Assembly: GCA_010645155.1 (NCBI GenBank)
Contig: JAAGOF010000209.1
Coordinates: 1,141,200-1,205,199 of the forward strand
Reading direction: 5' to 3'
DNA: 64,000 bases
From: Tigriopus japonicus
Taxonomy: Eukaryota; Arthropoda; Copepoda; Harpacticoida; Harpacticidae
Shown: one piece after another, positions 1 through 11,811 of the stretch
Layout: each line of letters opens with the position of its first letter
Numbering within the stretch: the first letter of the stretch is position 1
Position numbers and translations under genes: made by a program
Notes under the pieces: model-generated
What the model was told of the DNA's origin: nothing
The model's database searches: none
The model's input: only the letters and a program-made list of their open reading frames with translations

Positions 1-639
1 TAAGTTACGAAGACGTCACAGACCAGCTCCCGACTTCTCAGTGCCAGCCTAGCATGCATACCACCATGACAGTACAGAGATCTGTGACCTCTAGATGACG
101 CAAGCTGTATTATCTGGATTAATTCTGAGAATCAAACTTCAAGAAAGATATTTGCCTTCCAAACAGGGTAGTGCCCTCTATGACGTTCTTTATGAAACCA
201 TCCTTTTTAGGAATGTTGTTAGTTAATCCCTTGTAGAGGGCGTTTTTGGTGACGTCAAAAATGAGATATCTCTGATTTATTTATCTATGGTAGACGTATC
301 CAGTTTGCTCGTCCAAACACCTCCAACTTGTAAGACATTAAACTCCAAACAACCAATTGGTTAGAGCACTCAATTTACAGTTGACTGTAACTATCATGTA
401 CCTCCTTGATACAGAGCTACAAGGTAACTTTTTGTGAACTAGCTACTTCGTGAATCTTTCAGAAACTCGACTCTACAGTCAGTTACGTTATGAAAAGTTA
501 AGATGTGGGCTTCAAAATACAATAATTTAAAAGTCAACCTGAATAAGTCACTTCATAAGTATCATATTGTGTATAATAACATATAAGTGTGGCAATTGAG
601 AGAATGAAAAATATCAAAATAAATTTATTCTTAGAGTCA
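1..639. other. No feature recognised
   Basis: AT-rich sequence with no open frame of note and no repeat that I could match elsewhere in the window. Confidence 0.5.
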
Positions 640-699
640 AGAAATCACTGCAAGTCACTGCAAACTTGAAACACCTCTGCAACAGTTACCTCCGAGGTA

Positions 700-1175
700 G
701 GATATTCAAAAAACTCACCTCTGGACTGCTCTGTTGCCATGAACCATCAACAAGCTCTCTTAACTCAAGCCTAGTCACTGGGAATAAACTTGTTTCTGGT
801 CATGGTTAAAATGGACACACTCTCAGGGTTGGTTCACTTAAGTCTTTGAAAAAAGGGCTGATCATGAAAATCTTTTGCAATTTGTCTAACCCTGCCTCAA
901 ATCACATCTGTGGATGATCACCTCTTATGTATTGATAATACATAATAATATATAACAAATAATAATAACCTCTTTAACAAATCGAGGGCAACAAATACAA
1001 AACAACAGTTTCAGATTTCATAAACCTTATCTTATTGCTTGGCCAGAAGACACAACAGGGTGTCGCTTGAACCAACCCTGCATAGTATGCCAATGTTCCT
1101 CGGAAAATTTGGACTGATTCACGCAACCATTTTTCAGCTTTTGTCCGCCAAGAAACTGAGTATCCCACATCTAAT
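700..1175 (+). repeat. Dispersed repeat R2, copy 1
   Basis: This stretch resembles 36705-37135 in the same orientation. Shared blocks include the run around 'caacaagctctcttaactca', 'atcacctcttatgtatt', 'aaacaacagtttcagat' and 'gattcacgcaaccatttttc'. The two copies differ by many substitutions and indels, so both are old. There is no coding capacity and I cannot assign a transposon class. The short open frames inside are not conserved between the two copies. Confidence 0.7.
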
Positions 1176-1224
1176 CATATATATGGTTGAAACTTACCCA
1201 TATAAGCGAGTCCATAGAAGGTTT

Positions 1225-1530
1225 TTAAGGGGTTAGTTTTGTGCCTGTGGCCGTGGAGGCTTTGCTTCTCAAAATTTTACTAAGATGATTAATGTAATGT
1301 AGAAGATAATCTAATTTTCATGCATTAATTTGCAAACTTATATTTGATTTGTGATTTGACAATGAAAATAAGTTCTGCGCACTAAAGTTTGTTCAATCAT
1401 TTTCCACTTGCATTATCAAGTTGAATATTTGTCGGAAATATTTGCTCATTCACGCAACTTTTGACCAATTGTAGCTGAAAAGGCAGGCAAGATAACGATA
1501 ATGCCCTCTCCAGTCCTCTAAGGGTTCAAT
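1225..1530 (+). repeat. Dispersed repeat R1, copy 1 (diverged)
   Basis: Diverged relative of 8800-9255 and 52680-53345. Shared blocks include 'ggctttgcttctc', 'ttccacttg', 'tatttgc' and 'caggcaagataacga'-like ends. It is the most decayed of the three copies and carries no gene. The class is unknown. Confidence 0.6.
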
Positions 1531-1734
1531 ATGACATCTACTTTGAGCACGTATTTCAACTGAAGCATGCCTTAAAATGTGCTCAAATCCTGTCCACATT
1601 AAATTTGCGAAATATCTAAAAAACAAACTCATATAAACCGAAATCATACATCAGTTGTGAAAATCAAATGTATAAAACCAAAAGGAATAACATTGAAAAA
1701 ATAACACAACCTACTCCCAAATATCATGATAAAA

Positions 1735-1850
1735 TACCGTGGGTGGGCCGCGGCCCAAATGTGGGCCCAAGGGTGGTCGTTGGTGGGCCCAGGAGCTATG
1801 GAGAATGTCCAAAATAGTGGGCCTGAGAGCCATCCATAGAACTGTACTTG
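1735..1850 (-). repeat. hAT-end-like repeat, copy 1
   Basis: The reverse complement of this GC-rich block ('tgggcccaagggtgg', 'gtgggccgcggccc') matches 30383-30480 over about 100 bp. The copy at 30 kb ends in a sequence typical of a hAT terminal inverted repeat, so this is probably a remnant of the same element. Confidence 0.55.
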
Positions 1851-2255
1851 TGGGCCCAAAGCTCTTTGACCGCTAATTTGTGCGCCCCTGAACCTACCAC
1901 TGCCTGTTTGGTGTGTCCCAGACAACACGAATCAAATTTCGTGGGCCTTGACCCAAAAATGGTTGCCGATTCTTGCTTTAGACACATAGAGCACTTTTCC
2001 GTCACAGGCTTTCACCAAGACTTGGATCGATCCAAGAACAATCAAACCCTTGTTTTGTGAATGGACTTTTTTTGATTTTTGTGAACTTGATGTTAATACA
2101 TTGCAATAAACAAACATACATTGCTCTATTTATGAGCACAATTGTTCCATAAAAAGCAGAATTCCAAATTTTCACAAGTACTGTCTTAGTGCTGACATCA
2201 AATCGAAGAAATTCTAATGGTGTCTACAAAGAACTCTAGTTTGATTGTTTTCCAG

Positions 2256-2434
2256 ATGAATTTGCTGAGAATGAGACCGAAACTCCTAGAACTAATCAGC
2301 GGGAAGGGAACGAATCATCTGACAAACTGCCCTCAATTGTTGTCAAATCTTGCCAAAGATCAAGGAGCGCGGAAAAAGAGGCCAGAAACACAAGAAAAGT
2401 GCAAGACTCAAAGTCCAAACTTTCTAGAACATAA
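2256..2434 (+). CDS. Probable terminal exon, product unknown
   Basis: A polypyrimidine tract and acceptor (ttgttttccag, AG at 2254-2255) open a frame that starts with two bases of a split codon and runs 58 codons to a TAA at 2432-2434. The peptide is charged and hydrophilic: acidic at first (FAENETETPRT near the start), basic at the end (CQRSRSAEKEARNTRK). A poly(A) signal lies 78 bp after the stop. There is no ATG of its own, and I find no upstream exon in the window, so the rest of the gene should lie to the left or in an exon I missed. The composition looks like a disordered C-terminal tail. I do not recognise it. A longer overlapping frame in the other phase (2217-2516) has poorer composition. 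Confidence 0.4.
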
Positions 2435-2511
2435 AAGCAAGTATGATGACCGTGGGAATATTAAGATTTGTTATGTTAGACAAAAACTCACATCTAGACA
2501 AAACGGGACCA

Positions 2512-2517
2512 AATAAA
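2512..2517 (+). terminator. Poly(A) signal AATAAA
   Basis: Canonical hexamer 78 bp after the stop codon of the exon at 2256-2434, supporting that exon as a transcript 3' end. Confidence 0.4.
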
Positions 2518-5500
2518 GAATTTAATGCCTTTAAAGGCCGAAAAATTACTAAAACCTAAAATTTAAAAGACTTTTTACAAAAACGAGAAATTAAAATCAT
2601 GCAGCCGAAAATTTGATATGTCAATTGAGCCGCTGGAAGTCGAGTCAAAAAGCAATTGATCTGACCCTCATGCTAACCAAAAAATTTGCCTCAATCCATC
2701 CTCGGGAAAAAACGGCAAACATTTTTGCGTTTGTTTTGGACTTTTTTCAGTGTACAGTAAACACACTATTTTGGGTCTCTTTTAATTTACGATCTTCTTT
2801 CTTGAATTTCTATCTCACTCACTGTCACTCTCTCTTGATAATGTTCCGATTTACCTTGCTCACCTTAAAGCAATGACATTGCAAGGTTCGACTCTTAATA
2901 ATAGCAAAAATCATTCCAACAAATGAAAAAAAAAATCCGGAAGTCTAACTCTCATTAACTTTTACTTACCACTTTCGGTGTATCATCATAATTCGCTTGA
3001 ACTTTAAACCCCAAGTATCAAGACAGTGCCTTTGATTCAGTCCAAAAAACATTTATCTGAGATTGCCTTGTTCGAAAAAAAGTGTCAATCAAGAAAAAAC
3101 TTTGGGGTTTTTATTCTACATTTTGAAGTCCATCAAAGGATTTAGTGTAGGTTGCTTCAAATCCATTACATTTACAGGGTCGGCGAGCAAAGTGAAAACT
3201 TAGGCGTGTGTACCGGGTATTTCATAAGAAACGGACCATCTGGTTTTACTTCTATAACTGGTGATTGAAACCATATATGAACCTCAATTTCATTGGATAT
3301 GATTGGTCAAACACTTGGCATGAAGGGTCAGAAAAAGCATTTTCAACCAAAATCTATATTTAGACGACAACGATTTTTCCTCTGAAGGGTCATTTCTAAA
3401 AACAGATCGTTCGTGACTCCGACTTTTTCCTCCCTCCCAAAATTTGCGTAAAATAAGAAATAAGTGTTTATTAAGCGAAGAAAACCATACCTAACTTAAA
3501 AATCGCTATCTACCTCATCTTTTTGAGCTTTTTGCACATTTTCTTTAGACCAACTATTTCCGAGTTACAGACATGGTTTCTTGTTTCGTTTCTCCCGGTA
3601 AAATATGAACAATGTCTGTTTCAGGTTTAATTGTGACTCATAAACTCCATTTTTCGCCTAGTTCATGATATTGAGACTTACTGGGAGACTAAACGGCCCA
3701 TTCTAACCCAAGATTATGCCATCCTCCTTCTTTTAAAGAACAAAACTAACTTGACCTTGCAAATTACTTTGACAGTTTTAACACAAGACAATTTTCTTTT
3801 AATTTTAGCTCCTACCAGAAAAATGCTGGAATTTTGGGGTTGAATACTTCAACAAACATTGGACAAAATAGTTACAAAAAGCATTACATACAAGGACTCT
3901 CAAGAAGTATTTTTTTTTCATGTTTTGATGCTAGGTTTTAATGCATCCTGTTTTTCACCTTTATTACACTCATTGCAAAATCCTAAAAATTTTGAAAAAG
4001 TGCAAATACAGTATAGTTCACGGAAAACGCTTTCTTTCATTTGTGAATATTTTTTTTTAAATATTTGGGTGTGATTTAAATATCTTTATCAATATTTTAA
4101 CATTATGTGCTTAAATAATGTTTGCATCCTTGGTCTTCAAATTGAAATATTTCGTTCGCTTTATTGCTCAGCTTTCCAATTCAATAAAAAGCTTATGAAG
4201 ATGTCTCAGTTCCCAAAAAAGTTGATTTATTTCCTTGGAAATTCAATCCATCCTAAATAACATAAGTACTCCAACCATGACCTTTTTCCTCTGAACCGAG
4301 ATTCGTTGATCTTGAATCTTGAATCTCGAACAACTAGATTGTCAAAAGGAGACAAAATGTTGCCAGAATTTTCTCGCCACGCTTGTCAATAGACTGAAAA
4401 AAGTGGGGGGTCAATCCAGAAGTTCTGAGAAAATCTTCGAAGTCAGAGTAAATCAACTTAGTCTGCATGACAACAGACATTCTTACTCGGGATCAAGTGG
4501 ACTTATGTTTTCCTCTTCGTTACATAAAAGATTTCGAAGGGAGAAAAAGTGGAGAATCAATCTCGTCGATCTTTTCACCACCGATATTGTCATCCTTAAT
4601 CACCAAAGTCCTTTGTCATTGTCCTTCCAAGATATTCAAATTGCCAATTTACTCAATCTCGATCATTCCCGCTTGTTCATTGTGCAAAATTTTCACTCTT
4701 TTGCAAATTAAAACCTGTTTTCTTTGATTCCTTAAAAGATCATTGAAAGGGGAGACTTTGGGGTTGACATTTAAACTTATCATTCTAGTTACAAATAGGA
4801 TATGGAGACTTTCGTTTCTCGTTCTTTTTTGTCTGGAACAGGTGTAAAAGAAGACAAAGACGAGTGAATCAATCAAAGCAGCCAAAAGGAAAGAAGATGA
4901 TGATGATGATGGACAAAGCATTCAGTTTAAATGTCATAATTATATTGCGTCAACCATTTTGTATTGAAAAAGACATTTCAGACGTTCATGAGCATAAACC
5001 TCATTTGGTTTTTGTTACGCTTGGAAACAATTTGTCAACAATTTTGTCTCGATGAAGTACAAATCTAAGAAAACGTCAATTCAACTTCTCCGAAAATTGC
5101 ATAATTTTCGATCATTAAAAAAAAGGAGGACGAATGATAATTTTTACGAAATTAATCTTACATTAAGCTACCAAAACTATGAAGAATAGGAAAGAGAAAT
5201 TTCTGCATTGTTGAATGTTTGACTTGAAAGTTGTGTGGTCTCAAAACTGAATGCTGTGAAGTGCGTCAAGCAAAAGACCCCTGAAAAGTGGACCTAGATC
5301 CTAAGGATTAGAATTATCGTTTTCTGAATCAAAAAAAAAATCAAGTTCTTATTTGTGGGACATAATGAGCAAATGTAATGAAAAAGTCATGTTTCAATTG
5401 AAAACTTAATGAACCGTCCGAGTCAAAAGTTTTGCCCTCTTGAAGATCGGTCCATAATCCTACACAAAATGAATGAGCTAGCCCTCTTCTGAATTCATTT

Positions 5501-8500
5501 GAAATGAGACACTCATTCATTTTATTCTCTCTTAAGTACTGGACTTGGAGAGAACAATACTTTGGAGTAAGCAAAGAAAGATTGGGAGGTCACAAAGACC
5601 CCAAAATGCACCCTGACACAAATCCGAACTTCTCAGTACTCATTGTAGATTTCCTATTGACTGTCGAATAAAGCGACCTCAAGCGGCATTTATCGCATTT
5701 CTTGTAATGGAAAATGGAGAAATTCCTAAAATACGCCCTTCATTTTGCTAAGTTTGAATGCCTCTCGTACATCCCTAGTGATTTGAAATTGGCAGCAGGT
5801 AAAAGCATGTTGTTAATTATTGTCTCAAGCAATATTCTTAACTTTTTGGGACATCAAGATTTTTGCCTCATTTTGAAGTTATTTTTCCCATTTTTGAGTG
5901 TTTTCATTGTTTTGAGCGATTTTCCAACCAATTTGCACAATTTTCTGGATAATTACATTTTCCGTGGATATTTTGCCTTAATGATTAAGTCTTAAATACG
6001 ATAACTGTGAAGGTACAGAAACTGTATTTACATACACACGCTTTGATGAAAACATTTAATATTTCATGTTTAAAGTCTACACAAAGAATAAGCAGTTTGA
6101 GTTTTATTATCATTAAAAAATCATGCTGGTCAAGCTGGAACATATTGTAAGTCAGTCAATTGTGGTGCAAAGCACTCTTAATTAAGTGAGGTGTGAGTCA
6201 AACATTATGCCCCAAAAATTAGGGAGCTCAAAAAAGCCGCATAAAACGACAAAAACTCTAAAAATAGGATGTTTTTCGATGCTCAATAATATTCTTTCGT
6301 GGACTTCCCCACTCTGAAGTAAGAAAACCCGCCATAGACTTTATCACAGTAGAAGCTCCTCGTCTACTTCTTCTACTTTAAAAGATTCGCTTACTTTGGT
6401 CAATCTTTGAAAGTAGCTGATCTTGGGCGGGACTTGACAAAAACCCAATGGTTTTATTTTTATTTTTGCTAGTTCGTTTTGGTTAAATCGAGGTCAGATT
6501 TAATCTGATATGACAATTTCGTGTTTTGATGCCAACGAGGCCGAGAGGAGTGATGCAATGCGGAGATCAAGGGTGATTAATGCATCTTCAAATTAGATAA
6601 TGTACTCATCAATTTTGTAATGACTTTGCCCCTCTGACATTTTACCATGCCAAACAATTTGGAGTTTCAAATCAAACGTCAATCGACTTTTTGTTGAGTT
6701 CTTTGAATGGAAACCTTGAGAAATGAAAACGCGCATGAAGACAACGATTTTGGGTTCAATGAGTGCCTTTCTTAGCAATCAGAACTTAAATTTGCCTGTT
6801 CAAAAAGGCATTTACAAAATTCAAATAAAATATTCGCCTAAAAAGAATTTACTACAATACTGACAACCATCGTTAGGATATTGTTAGAGTTTAAAAAGAG
6901 AGGTTGATTTGTCCAGAAAAAGGCAGTTGAAAATTATGCAGTCATGTCACCAAAGGCTCAAAACGTCCATGAGACTCAAAGCTTAATAAAAGCTGAGTGT
7001 TTTCGTGGTTGCAAAAATAAACAGATCGGGAGGTTTTAAACCAACAATTTGTGGTGTTGAGTGAATGAAGAGTTTAAATGGGAAATACTATTTATTTGAG
7101 TTTTTTACACATCCATCTATCACACACTCAAGTAAAAGTCATTTTGCGCCCTACCAAGACCATAATAAGCCCGCAAACAATTAACCTCGACTTTCTGAAT
7201 ATCTGATTTTTTTTTCGTCAAAATAAATCTTAAAACCAATAATACTACCAAGTAAAGAAAAATAAGAATTGCCTCAACATTATTTGTAAGTTTTGCACAT
7301 GTTTTACCATTCTATTACACGCATCAGGCGTTTTATAAAACAGTCGAATTTCGAAATAGGCAACCTCAGTTTAAGCAATTTTCGCGATATAAGCTGACCA
7401 AAATTTTACTACATAGTAATTCTCGAAATTTTTCCTCAATCTCGACATAAGAAATATTCTCAAAGTATTTGACCAACTTCTCTTGTTTAAATTGGTCACT
7501 GCACAAAAAAACGAAGCATTTCTGAAAGGATCTATGCAGTGCTTCCATATCTTGCACTTTTGCACAAATTTTGCGCTTTTTGGGGCCCCATATGCGCACT
7601 TTTTTGGGCACTTGCGCCCTGCATTTTTAAAGTTTGAGTCAGAAGAATGAAAAATTGCATTTTGAACCCTAGAATCACTAAAAATTGTCCAAAATGCCAC
7701 TCAAAAAGAACTATTTTAAAAACTATTTTAAGTTTGAAAAAAATCCACCAACAAATCTGCAATGTTTGAGAGTGAAACAAATTTGTGTGTCTGCCAAAGC
7801 AAAACCTAATGGAAAATAAGCAACAAAAGGAAGTGTCTTGTCAGCCCAAGAAAGTCCCTCAAATTTGAAGTCATTTAAGGTCAAACTGAGAATAGAAGAT
7901 TTTTTTGTTGAGATATTCCAAAAAATAGCAAAAAACTTAACCAGTATGAAAGCGCCTGGAGGACTCAATTTTTTTGAAAAGTTGTTTCTCCCCGTAAAGG
8001 TTTAATAATGTATCAATCATGAAGGCAAAATTGTACTTTTTTCTTTTATTTTTTCTGTCAAACTGAGATTGAAACAAGTTCATAAGCTTTGTAATGGAGA
8101 AGTAAATGCATGCACTTGTAATGTCAATTTGTGTGTTTTTGTGACTATTTTTTAAAAGCTAAGTTTTTGAGTCATTATCAGATTTTTTGTAATAAAAGTA
8201 AGCTTATAAGGTTATATAAAGGTGAGGTAAAGTCCTCCAGTAGTTTTCTGTATTTTTTATCCTTTTTTGAGCCAATTTTCTTGAGTCTCAATATAAGAAA
8301 AATCTCGATATAAGCAACATTTTGCTGCTGACAGAAAAATTGCTGAAGATGAGATTCGACTGATCAATCTTCAATCAACGAGCATGGGATCACGAGAACT
8401 GTTTACTACCTCTAAAAAAGTTCCCTAGTTGCTTGTCCGCTGTTCTGGGAATGATTTCTTTTTTAGAGGAAAAACTGTTTCTTGGTAAAACATCAATTAC

Positions 8501-8799
8501 TTTGCCTATAAAATTATTTTATTAGTCTAGACTAGTGCATTTTAAGGCCTGGATAAATTGTCTACCCAATAGCCAGATTGATGTAGTGACTTTTATTGAT
8601 CCTTTACAGGATGTCCAGAAAGTGATGGTGCATTATGTTTTTCTCCGCCAATCTGACAAAAACTGCTCTCAAAAAAATTGGTGGAGTTTAATGAAAACCT
8701 TTATCCATTTTGAAACCATATTTTTAAATACGTGCCACAATATTTGAAGGATTTAGAACATTTTAAACAATGCAAGCCAAAAAACGAATCTCAGGTCTT
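2518..8799. other. Long gene-poor AT-rich stretch
   Basis: I see no exon that I can support. Short open frames here have no acceptor, start context or recognisable domain. 5740-5790 shares a short block ('taagtttgaatgcctctc') with 20335-20360, and 5900-5990 resembles the AT-rich sequence at 9930-10010, so part of this is old dispersed repeat. Confidence 0.5.
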
Positions 8800-9255
8800 T
8801 TTGGAACGACATCCACTTATCACATGGCACAAGGCACAGAGTTCCAGAGTGGAGATACTAGAGCAAGCCGGTCATAAAATTTCATTGTGGGCAGCAAGGG
8901 CCGTCTATCATCAGCTACTAGTTGAATCTTGCCCAAAAAAACGTATTTATGGAAAGCAAATTTTTAGAAACAAAGTTTTTTTGGGCATGTAGCCTCCTGT
9001 CTAAGCTTTGCTTCTCCCAAATTATACTTAGGTGCTTAATGAATATGATAATTCAATTCACAGGCATTAGTTCACACAATTATAGGATTTGGCATTGAAC
9101 ATTTGTCTTGCGCACTTTAATTTGTACTTTGATATTCCACTTGTTTGGGCAAGTATTTTACCATATTCTTTGATAATATTTGCCTTTTCATGCAACTTCT
9201 GGCCAGTTTCAGAACTAAACAAGGCAAACAAACTGACGAGAATGGCCTCTCTATA
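8800..9255 (+). repeat. Dispersed repeat R1, copy 2 (uninterrupted)
   Basis: Collinear with 52680-53345 over nearly its full length; shared blocks include 'ggcagcaagggccgt', 'gcctcctgtct', 'gctttgcttctcccaaatta', 'ggcattagttcac' and 'ccacttgtttgggcaagtat'. This copy lacks the SINE that interrupts the copy at 52.8-53.1 kb and so serves as the empty site for that insertion. It has no coding capacity and its class is unknown. Confidence 0.8.
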
Positions 9256-10013
9256 GACCTCTATGGCACAGGGAACATTTGAATATCCTTATATAAACTC
9301 TTTCTTTTCAAGAAGATTTTGCTGGATTGTTCGGCCGAACTTTGTCGTGACAAGTGATGGGAATCAATCTAATTTCAATCTGTTCAATCTTTTGGGACTG
9401 CCATCAATGCATTGCAAAAGTAGTGTGAAAAAACTTCGTTTGATCTTGATGGCACCCCTGGTCTGAAGTCTTCAAAAACAGGGTCATTTTTTTGGACATT
9501 CCCTTTGAACGAACCCATTTTTCACAGAGGCGACAAATGCACTGTTTCTCCCGAATAGTCAGTCACAACAAAATAGCGCGCGCAAAAATGATTGAGAAGA
9601 TTGAAAGTCAGATTGAACTCCATCAGCAGATGACTCATGACTAGGGCTAAGAGAAAAAGGTCGTTTTGCCATCAAGCAGAAAATGTGAGCTTTGAAGAGT
9701 CAATCAAACAGTTAGTTTGATTAGATTTTTCTGTTGCTGGCCCAAAATTCGAAAAACGGCTTTTGCCAATAGCCGAGGTGACGCATCCAGGTCTTCAGTG
9801 ATTCTTGTCTTATAACTTGAAACGTTTGGAAACTTTACTCGACTCCTAAACATTTTTTTCCTAGTCCTAGTCATGGCTAGAGAGTGGAAAATCAGTTAGA
9901 TATTTTGAACTGAAGTTTAAATTCCAAATTTTTCTCCCATGTTTGAGCATTTTTTAATTATTTTGCACAATTTTTAGATACCTACATTGTGTTCGTGAAT
10001 ATTTGGCTCTTTG
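9256..10013. other. Intergenic, old repeats
   Basis: No gene seen. The block near 9755-9790 ('cggcttttgccaatagccgagg') recurs at 28170-28200, and 9930-10010 resembles 5900-5990. Confidence 0.5.
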
Positions 10014-10196
10014 TCAAGTTTTACGGAGTTTTTCAAGTTTTTCGATTATTTTGTCATAAATTTTAGGAGAGACGTTCAGATCTTCTAACCATTTAGAAAT
10101 TTGAGCTTGTCCAAGGAGGACGGTATTAAGTGGAGTGGGATCGAGCGAGGGCGCATTACTGCGTTGGTGTGAATTTTCCTGCGTGATAGCTTGGAG
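10014..10196 (-). CDS. Cryptic coding-like frame, unknown (exon or transposon relic)
   Basis: A 60-codon frame on the minus strand ends in TGA at 10014-10016. It has no ATG but a convincing protein-like composition: a polar Asn/Ser/Pro part, then an amphipathic helical part (LGQAQISKWLEDLNV, then KIYDKIIEKLEKL) that could be a small helical domain. A possible acceptor (cacgcag) lies in the first codons. The sequence just downstream is repeat-like (compare 5900-5990), so this may be the C-terminal end of a decayed transposon protein and not a host exon. I do not recognise the family. Confidence 0.3.
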   Translation of the reverse strand, partial: LQAITQENSHQRSNAPSLDPTPLNTVLLGQAQISKWLEDLNVSPKIYDKIIEKLEKLRKT

Positions 10197-10565
10197 TTAA
10201 TCAGGAACCCCTGAAAGGGGTGGACACGAACTCCGATTTTTGAAAAAATGGTATGAGGCCGAGGCTATATTTTGAAATAATGTCATTCATTCCTTATTAA
10301 CGAGTAAAACTGTTGAACATGCATCTTGAAAGAATTCAGTCAAACTTTTTGTGCTAATATTTATTGACTAATTGTTCTTCGCCTTGATTTTAGAGGTCCC
10401 AGCACTCCTTTTACTCGTCTCATGAACGTTTGACATTCAGCACTCCAAAGGATTTTAGTCCTCTTAACAATCAGGAAAATACATAGATGGAATCTTGCTT
10501 CACCCATTAGTCCAACTTCTGTGAAACAATGCTAACTAGAAGTATCTGTGGTGATATCTGGAGGG

Positions 10566-11461
10566 TTACTCCTCTTCCATCCTCTTCAGCACCTCCACGA
10601 CGCAGGAACCATTTCTATAGGAAAATGAAGGAATGATAATAGTCTCATTTTGAAACAAGATGGAGTCCAAATCGGAGATGTTGTTGGTTGTAACTATTGA
10701 AGGGCACTTTTGACGGTTCTGGGTCAGATCAGCCATCTGATCCGGATTGGAATTGGAACAAAGGCAATCACGACGTCCTTGAGACAAAATAAGTGAAAAA
10801 CATGAGGATTAAATCCTGGATTGTGGATTTGATTGAAAATGTTTCAAGTCTTGGGGCTCAAGAAGGTCAGGACCACGCAGGACTGGGGCTAAGGGTCCTT
10901 CAGGACCAGAGGATCATGTCTTTTCATTGCAGGGATAGGCTCTACGTGCTTGATAGGGTTTCATTGATCTTCTTAGTTCTCAGATCCCTTTGTCCAGGAA
11001 TGAACAATCAAATTGAGTCAAAAAATCCACACAATTCAATCTTGGTGGGAGCATTTCATTTTCAAGACTTTGAGAGGGTCCATGTAATCCGGGTTAGACT
11101 GTCAGATCACCAATTTGGGCTGACTGAGTCGAAAAGCAAATCAAAATATTGAGCCCATCCATTGCTAGTAGGCACACCTGATATGTTTCGAAGTCATCTT
11201 AATTTGTTCTTCATTTGATGGAATTCTTGACATTGAGGACTTCTTTCTTTGTTTTATGTGGACCTTAATGCGAACGGAGATTCCTCTTGGAAAGGAACCG
11301 AATTTACCCGAGAAACTCTCATCTGGATCAAAACGGGGATTTTTATGGCGCTCATCCACTAGACAACTTGAACAACCTAAGAATATCTTACCTGTCCTTG
11401 AATTATCCTGAACTAAAAGACACAACCATATAATAAAAGAAATTCGAGGATGGAACATCAT
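10566..11461 (-). CDS. Candidate two-exon small secreted protein, unknown
   Basis: Exon 1 (11461-11392) starts with ATG-ATG and encodes a hydrophobic leader that looks like a signal peptide (core ISFIIWLCLLV). It ends in a good donor (ACAG|GTAAG) after the first base of a codon. Exon 2 (10777-10566) starts after CTCAAG with the two bases needed to keep the frame and encodes 70 codons with four cysteines before TAA. The joined product would be 93 residues with a mature chain of about 70. The matching phase, signal peptide and cysteines support it. Against it, the exon 1 donor region belongs to an inverted duplication (11250-11800) and no family is recognisable. A middle exon cannot be excluded. 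Confidence 0.3.
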
Positions 11462-11800
11462 TTATAGAACAATGGCAAGGTGACACAACCTAAAACAAAC
11501 TTGATTTCATACAAAGTTTGGCATGTGTTAGTTAAGTTCAGGATAATACATGGATGGGTTCAATTGTAAGTTCAAAGATATTAATAAGACGTTCAAATCG
11601 GATAATAGATAAGCTCGGAAAACCCCGCTATTTTGTTGTTGATAATTCAAAGAATGGTAAGATATACTTAAGTTGTTCAAGTTTTGTAATGGATGAGCAT
11701 AAGGAAACTCCCCGTTTTGGTCCGTGGGAAAGTTTGTTCTTAATCCTTTTGCGGAAAAGAGGAATTTGGGCTCGGATTCCGGTCCATATTTGTTCTTTTT
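11250..11800. repeat. Inverted duplication, arms about 160 bp
   Basis: The minus strand of about 11250-11420 and the plus strand of about 11637-11795 are similar throughout: both contain 'gataattcaa', then 'ggtaagatat', 'ggttgttcaagtt'-like, 'tggatgagc' and 'ccccgttttg' blocks. The arms are separated by about 220 bp and are clearly diverged. This is either an old foldback element or an inverted local duplication that carried a splice donor with it. Confidence 0.65.
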
Positions 11801-11811
11801 GCTTTAGTTAG

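Noticed and set aside
4319..4711. 130-codon plus-strand open frame
   Set aside because: It has no ATG at its start, no acceptor and no recognisable domain; an equally open overlapping frame exists at 4467-4727.
10793..11152. Plus-strand frame of 119 codons
   Set aside because: Begins with GTG, lies antisense in the intron of the candidate secreted gene, and shows no domain.
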